Source: Callaeas wilsoni (lineage: Eukaryota > Chordata > Aves > Passeriformes > Callaeidae). Taken from it: a DNA stretch of 64,000 nucleotides. Below the pieces are notes generated by a model. The model had not been told where the DNA came from and ran no database searches. It saw only the letters and a list, made by a program, of their open reading frames with translations. A program made the translations under genes and the position numbers. Every line of letters starts with the position of its first letter. Positions within the stretch are counted from its first letter, which is position 1. The stretch covers positions 21,963-85,962 of the forward strand of contig VWPU01005411.1 of assembly GCA_013398955.1 (NCBI GenBank), written 5' to 3'. Shown here piece by piece: positions 36,401 to 48,469 of the stretch.

Positions 36401-39400
36401 GGCCATCCTTTTTCCCTACTGCCACGGGTAATAAAGGTTGGATTATTCTCCTGGCTCCTGAGGGAAACCCCCTTATTACTGGGCAGCTGTCTCTGAGAGA
36501 TGTTTTATGCTCAGTTTGTTAGATTATGCAATTGTCCTGGTTCTGACACCACTGCAGCATCATCCCAGCGACTGTAAACACAGAACTGCAGGGAACTCTG
36601 GGGAGGCAAAGGGAGAGAAGCTGCTTCTTCAGGGGGAAAAATGGAACCTGGTGCACACCTCAGGACATCAGGCTGTATTTCAGTTTAAGGCATTCTAAGA
36701 GTTTCTCTCCCTGCTTCTTCATGGCTGGCAGTTATTGATGATCCCCAAAGCCAGAATCTCTTGCTGAGATGCTGAACAGATGCAGAGAGCAAGAGTTCTA
36801 GAGGTGAAATGGAGCTCTGTGTGTGTCGGTCACCCCACAGCAAACCCCAGGACTCTCAGCTGTAAATGGATGTGCCAATTAATGGTGTGGTTACGACATC
36901 CTTTTAATTTTTTTTCTTTGTTTAGATCCTTAGAATTGTTACCATAAAAGAGGCTCATCAGGTCTGGGCAAAGAGCAAGCAGGTGGGAGGTGAGTTCTGT
37001 TATCCTGACATCTCTCCCATCCTCCCTCCTGAGTACCTGAGCTCCTGCCTGTTACAAAGCTGCACTGGCTGCTGAGGACACCGGGGAGCCTGGATAGCAT
37101 CCCAAAAATCACCATAGCTGGTGTCCTAACCTGCATCCCTAACTGCACATACCCTTCCCAGCGGGAACATAAAGAAGAGGTGATTGTTCCTTGCCCCAAG
37201 GAATATGAGTGAAAGAAGCAAGTGATCTGCAGTGAGAAGGGGAAAAGCTTCTTAAAAATATTAATCTGCCTAAACAGTGGCTACGAGGGTGTAATCTTTG
37301 TCTTTTGGCACTTTTAGCTATAAAAAAGACAGGTGCTGTGACAGCAGTGTTTGTTTTCCTGGAGGGTGGTGTGGCTTAAGACAGTGATGCACACTCCAGG
37401 ACAAAATAGGATCCTCTGGAACTTAATTCTCTCTCTTGTTGACCATTCTTCACAAAAACAGCCATATTATACCAATATTTCAAATACTACAGAGGCCTGG
37501 CAGTTTAAACTCTGGACTGGAATGGAAACTTTATGGAGAAAGCGAGCCAAACTATTGGAGAAAAGAGAAATTTTGCTGTTTCTGTCTAGTGACCCTCTCT
37601 GGGCAATGATGAATCCCTGGATCTTCTGGCTGCCCAGACTCTGTGCATTTGGAGCAGCTTCACTGCCAACAGTGCAGCAACTGCTGCAAAAAGAGCTTAA
37701 CTGGGAGAAAAATCAGTGTATAAATTTCTATTCCTGGTAATTTTTACTGTGAAACATGATTGAAACAAGGAAGGAGCACTTCTACTCTCTGACCTTCCAG
37801 AAAACAGTGTTTCTTCCTGAAAACATATATCAGGAGTAAGATAAAATCACTCAGTCAGCACGACTAATGTCCATTTGAAAAGGGAATAGTATTTGCTGTG
37901 TTTGATAATATCCCAGCTGAGACAAGAAAAAGATAGCAAGCTGCAGGAATATATCTTGTATTACATAAAAGAACCACGAGATTAAAGCTGGCTGTGATCT
38001 TGTTTGCTCAAGATTTAAATTGATGTCTCTCATAGATACCAGTGGCCTTGACCTGCATTTACAGTGGCAGAGAAGAATATTTGGTCATAAAAGCTGAAGT
38101 CTGATGTGTTAAAGAGAAAAACTAAAAGCCCTTCAATATTTCTGCAACATCATAGTGTTTCCATTTGATCTTGACAGGTTATTTATTCAGCTGGTGCCTC
38201 AATTTCCCAGCAGAAATAAAACTTCTGTGAGTGCCACGGTGCTACTGAAAAACTCAATTCTTGTGGAAGGATTCGAGAGTCCAAATGATAGGCACTAAAA
38301 AGAGGATTTTTTTATTGACGTTCTCTGCATGCAACATCGAGATATCAGCGTTTTTCTTCCCCTGTGCTAGTTAGAGAGAAATATTTGGACATCTTTTCCC
38401 ACTTAAGCACATTTATAGCTCTCTGAAGGGCCCCACTGTCTCCAGTGACCAAGTGAAATTACATGGAGCTGCTCATTGGCATTTCCAGAACAACCAGTGA
38501 AAATCAATTGTTGAATGTAGCTACAACGTTGTCAGTAAATAGACCTTCTGATCCAATTTCAAGGTCGGTGCACACCAAGCTTAATTGAAATGGTGTTGTG
38601 TGTTACCCATTGTTACTGAATGATTTAAAATATTCAAGAGGGCTCTGAGGGCTCTGGAATTCAGTGGAGCGATAGGAAAAAAAACGGGAAGAAGACTAAG
38701 AGGACCCAGAGAGCTCTTATTTCTGCTTCCATTTCTCTTGTTCATAAGCTGCTGACAATCATTTACCCAAAGACTTTCTTGATTAGGTTGAACTGGCTAA
38801 AATCAGCACTGTCACTGAAAGAAGGGCCCCCTTTTTCCCTCCAAGGCATTTCCTCCTTCAAGTGCGAGACTGTGCTGGATCTTGGGAAGCCTGGCCTAAG
38901 CTAAAACAAAATGAGAAACACAAATCCTGCACTTTAACTTCGTGTTAAGTGTGTAATTGCTTGAATTTGCTTCAAAATATCCAGATTGATTTTCATCTCG
39001 GCAGGATTTTAAGCCATGCAAACATGTTAAATTTAGTAAAAGCTACTTATTTTCACATGTAGGAGAGAGATCAATATCTGCAGCCACTGTGTAATTTAAT
39101 TACAGGAGAACTGGGATTTTTTTTTTTTAGTTACTCTGTAAAATGACCTCCTGAAGCACATGAAAAAGAAAGTGCCAGGAAGGTATAAATTAAGGTGAAA
39201 GACACAGTGGGAGTCAGTTCTCCTACCTCTTGTTACACCTACTGAACGCAAGACTAATCTGAGTGTCCCTCCTTTCCCTTTGCTCCCACTGCCTCCTGAG
39301 AGGTCTGGGCCTGGCCTTTTATCTGACTCAGTTTTATTGGATGGGATATGACATCATTTAAGTAATTTTTTGGCCCAGTGGACTCACTTCTCCCATCCAC

Positions 39401-40254
39401 TGGCTCCGCTTGCAAGGGCAGAATTCCACCCACTGCGCTGACTTTCCCCTGCACCAGCAAGTCAAAAACATTCAGAGGGCAGCATTATTCCTTTTCCTAT
39501 TTAATAAGAATATGAGCAACTCTTCTGCTGTGAAATATTCACTGAGAATTTGCTAATAAATATTCATCAGTGTTAACAAATAATTTTTTTCTTTGCATAC
39601 ACCAGTGACACTTAAGAAAATGAGAATACACACAGAGCTGTGCTGTATTACAAACCACTGCTATTATGACATGCTGCAAATCTAATTTATTTCAGAAGCC
39701 TTGAACACCGATCATGGCAGTAAAATGTCTCCTTTATACACATCAGTGGTTGTTTGTGGCACAACAGCACTTCCATGTTTTAATAATGTAACTACTCCCT
39801 TGAACTGTGGTTGTTTCCTCAGTGATGGATCACACATTTATAGCAGCAGATGAAATGCTTGCAGTGACATTTTAGTGCTGGAAATCAGAGCATTTATACC
39901 TGTTGTAGACTCAAAATTGTCTCTATTTTCTACAGACTTTCACTGGGAAAAAGATAAGTTTTATTTCAAACGGTAACTGCAAGAGATGCCGAATGAAACT
40001 ATGAATAGTTCGGATTATTTCCCTTGCTCTCTCACCTAAAATAGTTCCAACTGGATGGTGACAGTTCATTCTGAGGCTCTCACACAGCTGATTTCTGGGC
40101 TGTTCACCAAGCCCAGCCCCACTTTGCTGCCCCGAATTTGGGGATTCACTCGGCTCAGTTTGGCAGCGGCTCCCCGGCCTCTCCTGGGGTCAGACTGGGA
40201 CATTCTCCTCTTTCCATCTTTGCACGTCTTCAAACGGTTCCTAACATTTCCTTT
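30451..40254. other. Long unique stretch, AT-rich, no gene seen
   Basis: Nearly 10 kb with no gene or clear transposon. Positions 30658-30870 are strongly AT-rich with recurring AATTTAAAA words. A 14-bp tandem repeat lies at 34973. The longest frames (140 codons at 34460-34882 and 129 codons at 37351-37740, both plus) have no family I recognise, no visible splice context and no homologue I can name. A GC-richer patch near 39250-39460 contains a reversed CCAAT word (TTTTATTGG) and TGACATCA, but nothing follows that would make it a promoter. Confidence 0.55.
34973..35011 (+). repeat. 14-bp tandem repeat, about 2.8 units
   Basis: AAGTGGGCAAAATT occurs twice head to tail and is followed by a third partial unit AAGTGGGCATT. 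The units are identical where they overlap, suggesting recent slippage. No known function. Confidence 0.9.
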
Positions 40255-40507
40255 CCTGTGGGAAAGGCTGACGGAACTGGGATTGTTCAGCCTGGAGAAG
40301 AGAAGGCTTTGGGCTCACCTAATTGTGGCCTTCCAGTGCTTGAAAAAGCTACAAGAAAGATGGAAAAGACTCTTTACAAGGGCTTGGAGTGACAGGATGA
40401 GGGGGAATGGCTTCAACTGACAGAGAGTGGGTTCAGACTGGATATTAGGGAGAAATTCTTCCCTGTGAGGGTGGTGAGGCCCTGGCACAGGTTGCCCAGA
40501 GAAGCTG
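40255..40507 (+). mobile_element. CR1 LINE fragment, both ends missing
   Basis: Plus-strand CR1: GGCTGACGGAACTGGGATTG, TTCAGCCTGGAGAAGAGAAG, TTGTGGCCTTCCAGTGCTTG, CTTGGAGTGACAGGATGAGG, CTGGATATTAGGGAGAAATT, GGTGGTGAGGCCCTGGCAC, GTTGCCCAGAGAAGCTG. Homology stops abruptly at 40507, before the CCCCATCCCTGG segment, so about 150 bases of 3' end have been lost. The DNA after the break (40508 on) is unrelated and GC-richer, consistent with a later deletion or insertion at that point. Confidence 0.94.
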
Positions 40508-41794
40508 AAGCGCTTATTTTGCAGCAGAAGTCAAGGAAATTGAGGGATTAAAATGCCCGCATGTGAAAAAGAGCAGAGGGGTGCGGCCCCAGGTTTGGCC
40601 GGAGGGAGAGGTTGTGTGTGCTGCTCTTCATCTCTTGAGGCCAAATCTGGGATTTTATGTACCCCATAACAAAACGAGATGACAACTGCTTTGGAGAAGG
40701 TCCAGGACAAAGAACCTGCGGCCCCCGGTTAATGAGAGGTTTTTCACCAGCTTGTAGGTACTCCGGAGGTTTGGTGGGGATGCAGGAGCTCCTGAGGGGG
40801 AGTGAGTCTAGAGATGTTCAGGGAAGCATTAAGTCGTGGTGACAAACGAGGCAGAGAGGGGAAGGTGTGCTCAGGTGAAGAGAGAATCACTCACCAGCAG
40901 ATTTGAAAGGGAATGTCTTTACAGGAGAGTAATTAATCTTATTTAGGATTTTCACAGAGAGCTTGTAGGTGGGCTGCGAGCAGAGCAAAAGGGAAGGAGC
41001 AGTTCAGAGTGACTTTGTGCATTGGCTAGTTTTATACTGGCCATCCAGCTCCTTAGGGAGCACGAAGGAATATCTGGATTTTAACCACATCTTCTCTGAG
41101 CTCCTGTTAAGGAGCACACCAAAGGCATCTCCAGGAGCAGTCCTGGTGACATCCATGTATAAATAAGCAATCCCAAGCATGAAAGATTTGCTCTGGGGTT
41201 TATTACCTCAGCAGATTAAGTGTCTGACAAATAAATCATCAGATGAAGCTGTGGCAATTACCTGCCTTAGCAGACAGTCATTTCCCACGCCTTTTGCTCG
41301 CTGACATTCCTTGGAGGGTCATTCCTCAGCTACAGAGAGATGCCACCTCTGCTGCCACCACCGCTGTGGGCACTGCCCACCTGATCCATGGCTGAAACTC
41401 AGCACGGCAAAGGATTTGCCACTTGGAGAGCCAGAAATTGCCTCCTGCAGCGTATTTCTCAGAAAATCAGCCACAAAAGGCTGGTGGGATCCCCGCCAAG
41501 TGAATTGCTGCAGAGGGGAGCCACATCCACAGCTATAGCTGAGGTCTTCAGACTGATTGATCTGCAAGCTAAGCATGGCCAAAATAGATCAATAAACCAA
41601 ATTCAGGGTGGTGTCATGAAGACTGGAATTCACCACAGTGCTCTGTGGGATGGGCCATGCTCTATGCAACAGGTATATGAGTTCTAGGGGAGGAAGGAGC
41701 CAAAGATAAACTTTGGCTTCTGCTGATGGGAGGGAATAACCATGTTACAAGAGAAAGAAGAAAAGAAGAGAAGGGGAGGCAGCTAAAAATATCA
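40508..41794. other. Unique sequence after the CR1 break, no gene seen
   Basis: No supported gene. Several short frames overlap on both strands between 41311 and 41687. The first 350 bases after the CR1 break are GC-richer and could be the end of another inserted sequence, but I recognise no family or termini. Confidence 0.5.
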
Positions 41795-41883
41795 GCCTCT
41801 GCTGGGGTTGAGCTTCAGNTTAAAATTTCATCCTGACTTGTCTCTTGTTCAGTATTGTTGCCTCTGCTGGGGTTGAGCTTCAG
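41795..41883 (+). repeat. 24-bp direct repeat beside an undetermined base
   Basis: The 24-base word starting GCCTCTGCTGGGGTTGAGC occurs exactly at 41795-41818 and 41860-41883, 65 bases apart. The base immediately after the first copy, 41819, is N. An identical repeat touching an ambiguous base is often an assembly or polishing artefact, but a real short duplication or unresolved heterozygous indel is also possible. Confidence 0.9.
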
Positions 41884-41948
41884 GATGGACAGTATTCCTC
41901 AGTTAACCTCCCACACCAAACTGCACCTGGCACAGAGCATAAAGTAAA

Positions 41949-43453
41949 TCAATAAAACCCCAGAAAGATCTTTGAAGTCATCACCACAGCCCTTGGATAA
42001 ATGGCCCCAGGAAACTTCAGGCTCTGCCACTCCGTTTTCTTCAGGTCCATGCCTGGAGGTTGCAGAGGATGTTGTGTGTCTGGGCAGAGCCTTCCCTGTC
42101 CAGATCTGGGGGCAGAAGATGCTGAAGACAGGAGGATGGCTCTGGTGTTAACCACAGAACTATGGACATGCCATCCCTTCTCCTCCAGCCCCCACCAGGA
42201 CAGCAGGTGGTTTGTTTTTATTGTTTTTAACCAGCTGCACGGGCACAGCCTGAGAGGGAGTTGGTTTCCAGGGAAGGAGTGGGAGGCAGTGACAGACGTG
42301 TTGCTCGAAGCTGGGGAGGGCCCTGTACAAGAATTTGTGCAGAAGTGCCACACAGTTGATCTGGCAGCACCAATCCCAGCGGTGGGAAGAGCTGGCTTTC
42401 CCCAGGTTTCTGTGGAGACGTATGTGAGGAGCCCCACACTGTGATTCCTGTTCTGAAGACCAGCAGCCCTGTGTAAGTGTTCAGGCACTGAACACACTGA
42501 AAACGAAACAAGGCAGATATCATTGAAGAGAGAAACCTCAGTTTACAGAGAGTTGTTGAGTCAATAAAGCCATTCCCCTCACCCCCCTGCTTCCCATGTA
42601 CTTAGCCAACACCAGCTGTGGCCCAATTAAACTCAACTGCTTACAGAAATGGATCTGGTGCAGACAGGCACACAATGGATTATGATTGTAATCACTTAAG
42701 AGGTCACAGCAGCTCAGTGCTTGTGTTTTCTGACTTCTGGGTGAGACACGGGACCGAAGTTCTGACCCACTTTGTGTAGCTACAGACCCTCCAGCCCCTT
42801 GTTGTTCGTCAGGATGGTGAAATACATCTCGTGGTGCCAGCAGGCACATGCTGACTCTTCGTCTGCTCCAAAGGTAGGTGCTCCCACCAAGCCAAGGAGG
42901 AGAGTTGGGAGCAGCAGACAAAAAGATTCCCACTTGCAGCATCAGTATGGTCCCAACTGCAGGCTGTGAACTCCAGTGCAATGGAAATACCTCGGTGCAG
43001 ATGGGGAAAGAACCTGCAAGCCCAAAGATCCTGCAAGGTGAAGCACTCACAGCGCCTTTCCTTGTGCAGCTCGGATCCGCGTCTCCCCTGGCGAGGTGGG
43101 ATGGGGCCCCTGCAGCTCTGCTTGACCAGCACCCTCCGGGGAGCACCCTCCTCCATGGGGACACCTCTCGGTCTCCAAAATGCCTCGAGGACTTCAGGCT
43201 CTACACCTGGAGGAATAAATTTGTGTGCAAGGTGTTTTACAATGGCATTTAATATGTTTCTCTGAGACATGCAATTGTTTTCTGTCACGACTCGCCTGGT
43301 CCTATCAGCTAAGGAAGTTCTTACAGACACTGTGTGCAGCAATTTTTCTTCTTTTGAGGTCTTTTCTGAAGATCTCTCTTCACTGGGCCTCCCTGGAGGC
43401 ATTAGTTTATAATCTACAATGCCATCTGCTTTGCTGGGCTGTAGCCAGGTCAC
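41949..43453. other. GC-richer block with long overlapping open frames
   Basis: The longest frames of the window cluster here: 182 codons (41949-42497, minus), 208 codons (42538-43164, minus) and 214 codons (42809-43453, minus), with 147 and 124 codons on the plus strand. Frames overlap in different phases and strands, which is what a stop-poor GC-rich block produces by chance. None shows a domain, signal peptide or repeat that I recognise, and none sits in an evident promoter or splice context. I do not call a gene. A lineage-specific or long non-coding transcript cannot be excluded. Confidence 0.4.
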
Positions 43454-45607
43454 TTTAATAAATCAGCATGGAATAATTGATGGCATTGTTTTCACTGAGG
43501 GACACCGCAGTATCGGGGGGCAGAGGAGCAGAACAGCACACGCATTTCAGTTCTCAGGTATCTCAGCAACAAAAGAAGAAAAAAAATGAGGTTCTTCTTC
43601 TCTTGGAGTACTTTTGGTTTCAGATATTATTGTGATCGACAAAATCACTGCAGCATGAGCAGCATCCTGGCAGGGGCAGCTCTTGGAAGTGAAAGACCAG
43701 CAGCACTTTCAGGGTGTAAGGCTGAGGTGAGGAGCACAATGTGAAAATCAGGAGGTATTTATTAAGTGTAAGAACCAGACAAAAGCTCTCTTTGAGTAGA
43801 AACTTATCCCAATCTGCTCTGTGCCTGCCCCTTTTAGCTAAACTTAACTTGTGGCTGCCACTGCTTTGTCTGGAAAGAAATTCTGAAGTGGCTGATAGAG
43901 AGGGACAGTTTTTATTTTTTATTAGACAGATTTGCTGGGAGCTGCTTTGCTCAGCTGTCTGAAAGGCTGCAAGGAAATAGCTGCACCATGGGACAAGCCC
44001 AGCTCTTGCTTTACATACAAATGAAGGGAAAAGAGGGAAATATTTTCTTCTACTTGGAGCAGCAGCCAACGCCTTTGCTTTCAAACAACACTTGAAAGAG
44101 CTGAAAATTGTTTCCAAAGTCTTGTCAAGGTTTAATTAAATTTTTTGTTATTTTCCACCCTCTGGCCTGTATTTTGCTCTTTTCACATTGGATGAGGGGT
44201 TATTTTTATTTTTTTGATTAAATTAATCTCAGTCAGTTTTTGCTAGAGCTCTGGGCATGGCGAGGCTGGAATATGTAATTGTGCTTGTTAGTGGTGTGAA
44301 TATTGAGCATTACACAGAAGCTGAGCAGTGTTAGAAGAAATGATATATGATAAAAGATAATCCAGCAAATTAAAACACCACCACCACAATAATATAATTA
44401 ATAATAACAATAACAGCAACAGCAACAGCAGCAAATAAAATGCCTGCAGGCTGTCACATTTATTGTGTCTCAGAACAAAGATGGAAAAGCACGTAAGTTA
44501 ATTTTGCCAAATATAATTTAATATTTACATGTATCATTGAGTATAACACACTTAACTACATGGAACTTGTTTATGGAAAGTCCAGGTGAATCTCTCTGAA
44601 TGTCCAGGATTGAAATGGGCAATCAGATGAAAAAATCCAACCATGAAAACACCCAGGCTGGTGTTTACAGCCTTTTTAAGCAGTCTGGTGACTGCAAAGT
44701 ATCTTTTACAACATATTGTAAGAAGCCCCGGGGTTACAAGCAGCTTTACAACATCAGGACAGCAATGAAACACCTTTCAACCTTTTATGAGAGACCCAGG
44801 TCATGAATGCACTAAAAGTAGCCACTCACTGAAATATACTAAAATAAAGGTGATTCCAAGGAATTTCAATCCTGCAGGAGCAGATTTTGTTCTTTGAGAT
44901 TAAAAAACCCCAAAACAATATCAACAAAAAGTAAAGCGTTGTGCTGGAAGACCTCCCTTGATATGAGCTGACGTGATTTTACTGGAATGACAGTCTCGTG
45001 GAACCCGGTTTTGCAATTTTTCCTAATTTGCTTTGGACTATTTCAGTTCATTGGCTTGGGAAACTCAGGAAAACTGTCATGTTTTGGGAAACTCCAGACG
45101 TAAGTCTTCAAATGGGCCAGAAATGACCTAAATGGGTCATGTGTCATGGCTTTTTTTGTGTAGTTGCTTCTGGATAGGAAGTTGCAAGAATTCTGAGTGA
45201 TGACAATTTTCTATTTCTTGCATTCTTCAATTTTTAAAGCAGCTGGTTGGAACATTTTTGGTTTATGATGATGTAGTGTTGTGTTGTAACACATTCAGAG
45301 CCTCAGGACATGAGGACTTTGAGAATTAAGGGTGAGGAGAGGTGCATGCAACAGCTGGTTTTGTTTTGCATGCATCAGAGACCTTGTGCAAACAACACAT
45401 CTTAATATAACTTTACCCCAAATAACACCAATATTGCTTGATTAGTTATAATTTTTCAAATATACACCATAATTTTGTTAAAAGCTGAGAAAATCAGCTT
45501 GGATAAATGTGCTGATAGCATTATGCTGCAATCTGATCACTTACTGTCATTAAGCTGGAAAATTCTTCAGCTTCAACAGATTCTGCAGTCAGCCTGAAAC
45601 CTGAAAA
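43454..45607. other. Unique sequence, no gene seen
   Basis: No supported gene. One 165-codon minus-strand frame (43620-44117) is Ser/Cys/Leu-rich and matches no family I know. A short AAC/CAG microsatellite at 44401 is listed separately. Confidence 0.55.
44401..44434 (+). repeat. AAC/CAG-type microsatellite
   Basis: Imperfect run moving from AATAAC through AACAGC units to CAGCAGC. It is preceded by a CCACCACCAC and AATAAT patch, so simple-sequence expansion has affected about 60 bases in all. Confidence 0.8.
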
Positions 45608-45646
45608 CTTCCAACCCAAACCATCCTGTGATCCTATGATTCTATA
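45608..45646 (+). mobile_element. CR1 LINE extreme 3' tail
   Basis: Only the last 39 bases of a CR1 element: CTTCCAACCCAAACCATCCT, then GTGATCCTATGATTCTATA. The terminal ATTCTATGA-like repeats are the hallmark of the CR1 3' end. This is an extreme 5' truncation, or a fragment left by a deletion. Confidence 0.8.
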
Positions 45647-47701
45647 AAAAGGAGAAAGGAGGGGAAAGAACTCTTCTTCTAGTGAAATGGAATGCAAAAT
45701 ACTGTAGTCATTATTAGTATAATGTAATTATTTTTCTAAGTACGCATTTATGATGGAATCTGAGGTTTCAGGGCTAGAGCAAGAGTTGCATTTTTCCCCG
45801 AGCAGAGCTCAATCTCTTTTAAAGCCTATTAAAGTCACAGAGATGCATCCATCAGTTATTATACTGAGGGAATGTGATGACAGGACACATCTTAAGGAAA
45901 GGAAGAGCCAAAGGATGGTAGGATTAGCACAGATAATGACACTCATTTGTCTGCACGGGGGACATTCGCTGAGTTGTAAGATTTTAAAATCGAATTGAAC
46001 TTTGGATGATCTCCATGTCTCAGGTCTCTAAATAATCCTTCTCTCCAGGTGCTTTTCACAGAAGGTGGAGGAGCAGTTCCCCAGAGTCACTCATCTTGTG
46101 AAAGATGCCCTGCACAGCAACTCCTCTATCACTGATTTGGCAGCATTTTCCCAAGGCCATCTGATTGCCAGTTCTTCATAATACCAAATTATTTTCCCGA
46201 GTATTTTCCTCTATAAATTCTAAACCTCATCACTTAGGATTAAAACAGTGATAGATCAGAGTTTTTTCAGACAGGGAGATTGCTGCCTTGTTCCTTGAAC
46301 TGGAAATTCACATTTCAAAAGTCATAATCGAGTCAGCGAAGGTTTCGAGATTGAAAGAGTCAAGAGTATCAAACCTGAAAATGAAAAATGTTATCAATGA
46401 AAATGAAAACTGGTCTGATAGGATGGAGTAATTATCTGGGTAAAATGCAGAGTAAAAGAATTACCCTCACGAGGAATGTTTGCTGCAGGCTAAGGCCACT
46501 GGCTCATTACATTGAGAGGCTTCTCGTGGCCTTCTCCTGAAAGGCTGAAGCCTTGCAAAAGCCTTTAGTGGAAATGTGTGAAGAAATTCAAAGGTCAAAT
46601 CCTTCCAGGAACAGTGATAGGGAGGGTGTTTAGCCAAGCACAGCTGGAGATGCTTTTGTCTGTTTGTTGGACAGAAGAGCTCAGCTAGTAAAAGACATTT
46701 TCCTACATATTTTATGAGCAACATTTTAAACAAAACAAAGCAAAAAAGAAGTATTTCTCATGTGCTTTTGTTGTAAGCTAGAATTTCAGTAAGAATGTCT
46801 CTGGCTCAGAAGCTATTTTTTAATTTGCATAGCACTAAGAGCACCAGCAAAATGTGTGGTGGTGCAGAGGATGAGACAGCACAGGTTTGTGGAGCTGTGT
46901 GAAGCTTTGCAATCTGGGTTTGGGGCTGAAAACAGGGAAATGTACAGAAGAGGACTTGGAGAGAATATGCAGAGCTGTGGGAAATACAGAGACAGGGAAA
47001 TGTAAGAGACTGAGAGCATAATTTACTCAGCTGTCCGGGGGGAGACACAAAAGGGAGCAGAGGAGTGTACAGCCTGTTTGGAAAAAGTAATTCTCACAGT
47101 AAATGGCACTTTAATCTGGCAGGAGAAGGATCAACAGTTGGGTGTTTCCAATAATATTTTAAAATAATAAAGCATTGGGGTAATGTAGCCAGGGATAGAG
47201 AGAGTTCCTATTCCTGTGAGACTCTTTTTGTAAAACTATGCCTTTGATGAATCAGAAGCCCTTGCACAAAGCTGAAATTACCAGGAAAGATTATTTATGT
47301 GCAAACTCTGAATATATGGTCATAATAGTGACGTCTACACTTAAAACCTGCATTCCTTTTTTTATTTTTAATGAAAGAGTGCGTGGCAAGGAGGACCTGG
47401 GAATTACAGCAGTGCACTTAATCATCAAAAAATGATTGGAAGACCAAGTTCTCATTTACTCAGCCTGAGCTCATCTGGGTTCAAACATCAAACACTGGAG
47501 GCCTGAGTGGTTTTCGGAAGAAGAGAGAAAGAAAATCCACCTTTTGCAAAACACACAGGAAGAGAAAAGAGCAACAAATGACTAATAGTGCTGCTGTGAT
47601 TGCACAGTTTTGTGGTGAACTGTGATCAACAGTGACATTTCAAGGAGTGGAGCACCAACTCCATGGTATTTATATGATATCCTGCATTTTTACCCCAGTA
47701 G
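45647..47701. other. Unique sequence, no gene seen
   Basis: No supported gene or element. Open frames are under 90 codons. Confidence 0.6.
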
Positions 47702-48189
47702 TGTGGTGATTCTCTGCAGCCAAGATGATGCCTTGTAGAGGCTGCCCTGGAGCAGAGGCTGGGCAGCGAGAAAGGATTAAGGGCAGGGGTTTATGGAAAC
47801 GCCATCACAGGGTGCACCTTGGGCAGTGCAGGAGTCTCACAGAGACTGCACCCAGGATGGACACAGACACACGTTTTTGGGACAGCTATAAGTTTTGTCC
47901 ATTTGCATATCAGAGGTTAATTGTCCAATTCCAGCTTCAGGCAGTGCAGTCCCATTCTCTCAGTTTGCTCCCCCCCAACTCACTTTTGTTTCCATTTCTC
48001 AAGGCCTGAGACAGTGAGGTGTCCTTGATTCCTAGGCCTAGAGAGGAATTGTTGTGTCTGACCAAAATGGGGAAAGCAGTACCTAGCACTCTGTATGGAG
48101 CTCAAAGTTACACACTAATGAACTGCAGGATTACAAACATATGAAAATATAAAAGCTAAAATCCTAAGGCATCAAAGACAGGGAATTCA
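47702..48189 (-). mobile_element. Probable LTR, minus strand
   Basis: About 488 bases beginning TG (47702) and ending CA (48189) on the plus strand, flanked on both sides by GTAG (47698-47701 and 48190-48193). The flanking match can be extended to CAGTAG or CAGTAGTG if the ends are placed slightly differently, so the termini are not certain. On the minus strand there is an octamer ATGCAAAT (complement near 47900-47910) followed by a TATA-like CTTATAGC, then a C-rich region. A long C run lies at 47969-47976. No standard AATAAA was found, only CATAAA. I judge a solo LTR more likely than not. Its family is unknown and it lies only 280 bases from the next LTR. Confidence 0.45.
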
Positions 48190-48193
48190 GTAG

Positions 48194-48463
48194 TGGCAGG
48201 AACCTGAGATGAATTCCTGCTGGAAATGAAGTAGTTCATGGATGCCCCGGGGTCGTTCAGCCTATTGAAGGAATTCTGTGAAAGCTGTGAAGCTCCATAG
48301 CTTTCCATTGCCTGAGCTGCCTCAGTGTGAGCAGCTCCTCACCCCTATCCTGGGCATCTCCTGGGCTCGAGGTTTCACGTTTTTGGAAGCTGTGAAATTT
48401 CCTGCTGCCATTCATGTGCAAAGGCTACGACACTGTGAACAGTCTGGAGTGGTAAACGTGCCG
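48194..48463. other. Spacer between two LTRs
   Basis: About 270 bases between the probable LTR at 47702 and the solo LTR at 48470. No retroviral primer site, polypurine tract or coding remnant seen. The word GAAGCTGTGAAATTTCC and a similar AAAGCTGTGAAGCTCC show weak internal repetition. Confidence 0.5.
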
Positions 48464-48469
48464 AGTGCC

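Noticed and set aside
42538..43164. 208-codon minus-strand open frame as a gene
   Set aside because: It overlaps a 214-codon frame in another phase and two plus-strand frames. No domain, promoter or splice context was recognised; consistent with a stop-poor GC-rich block.
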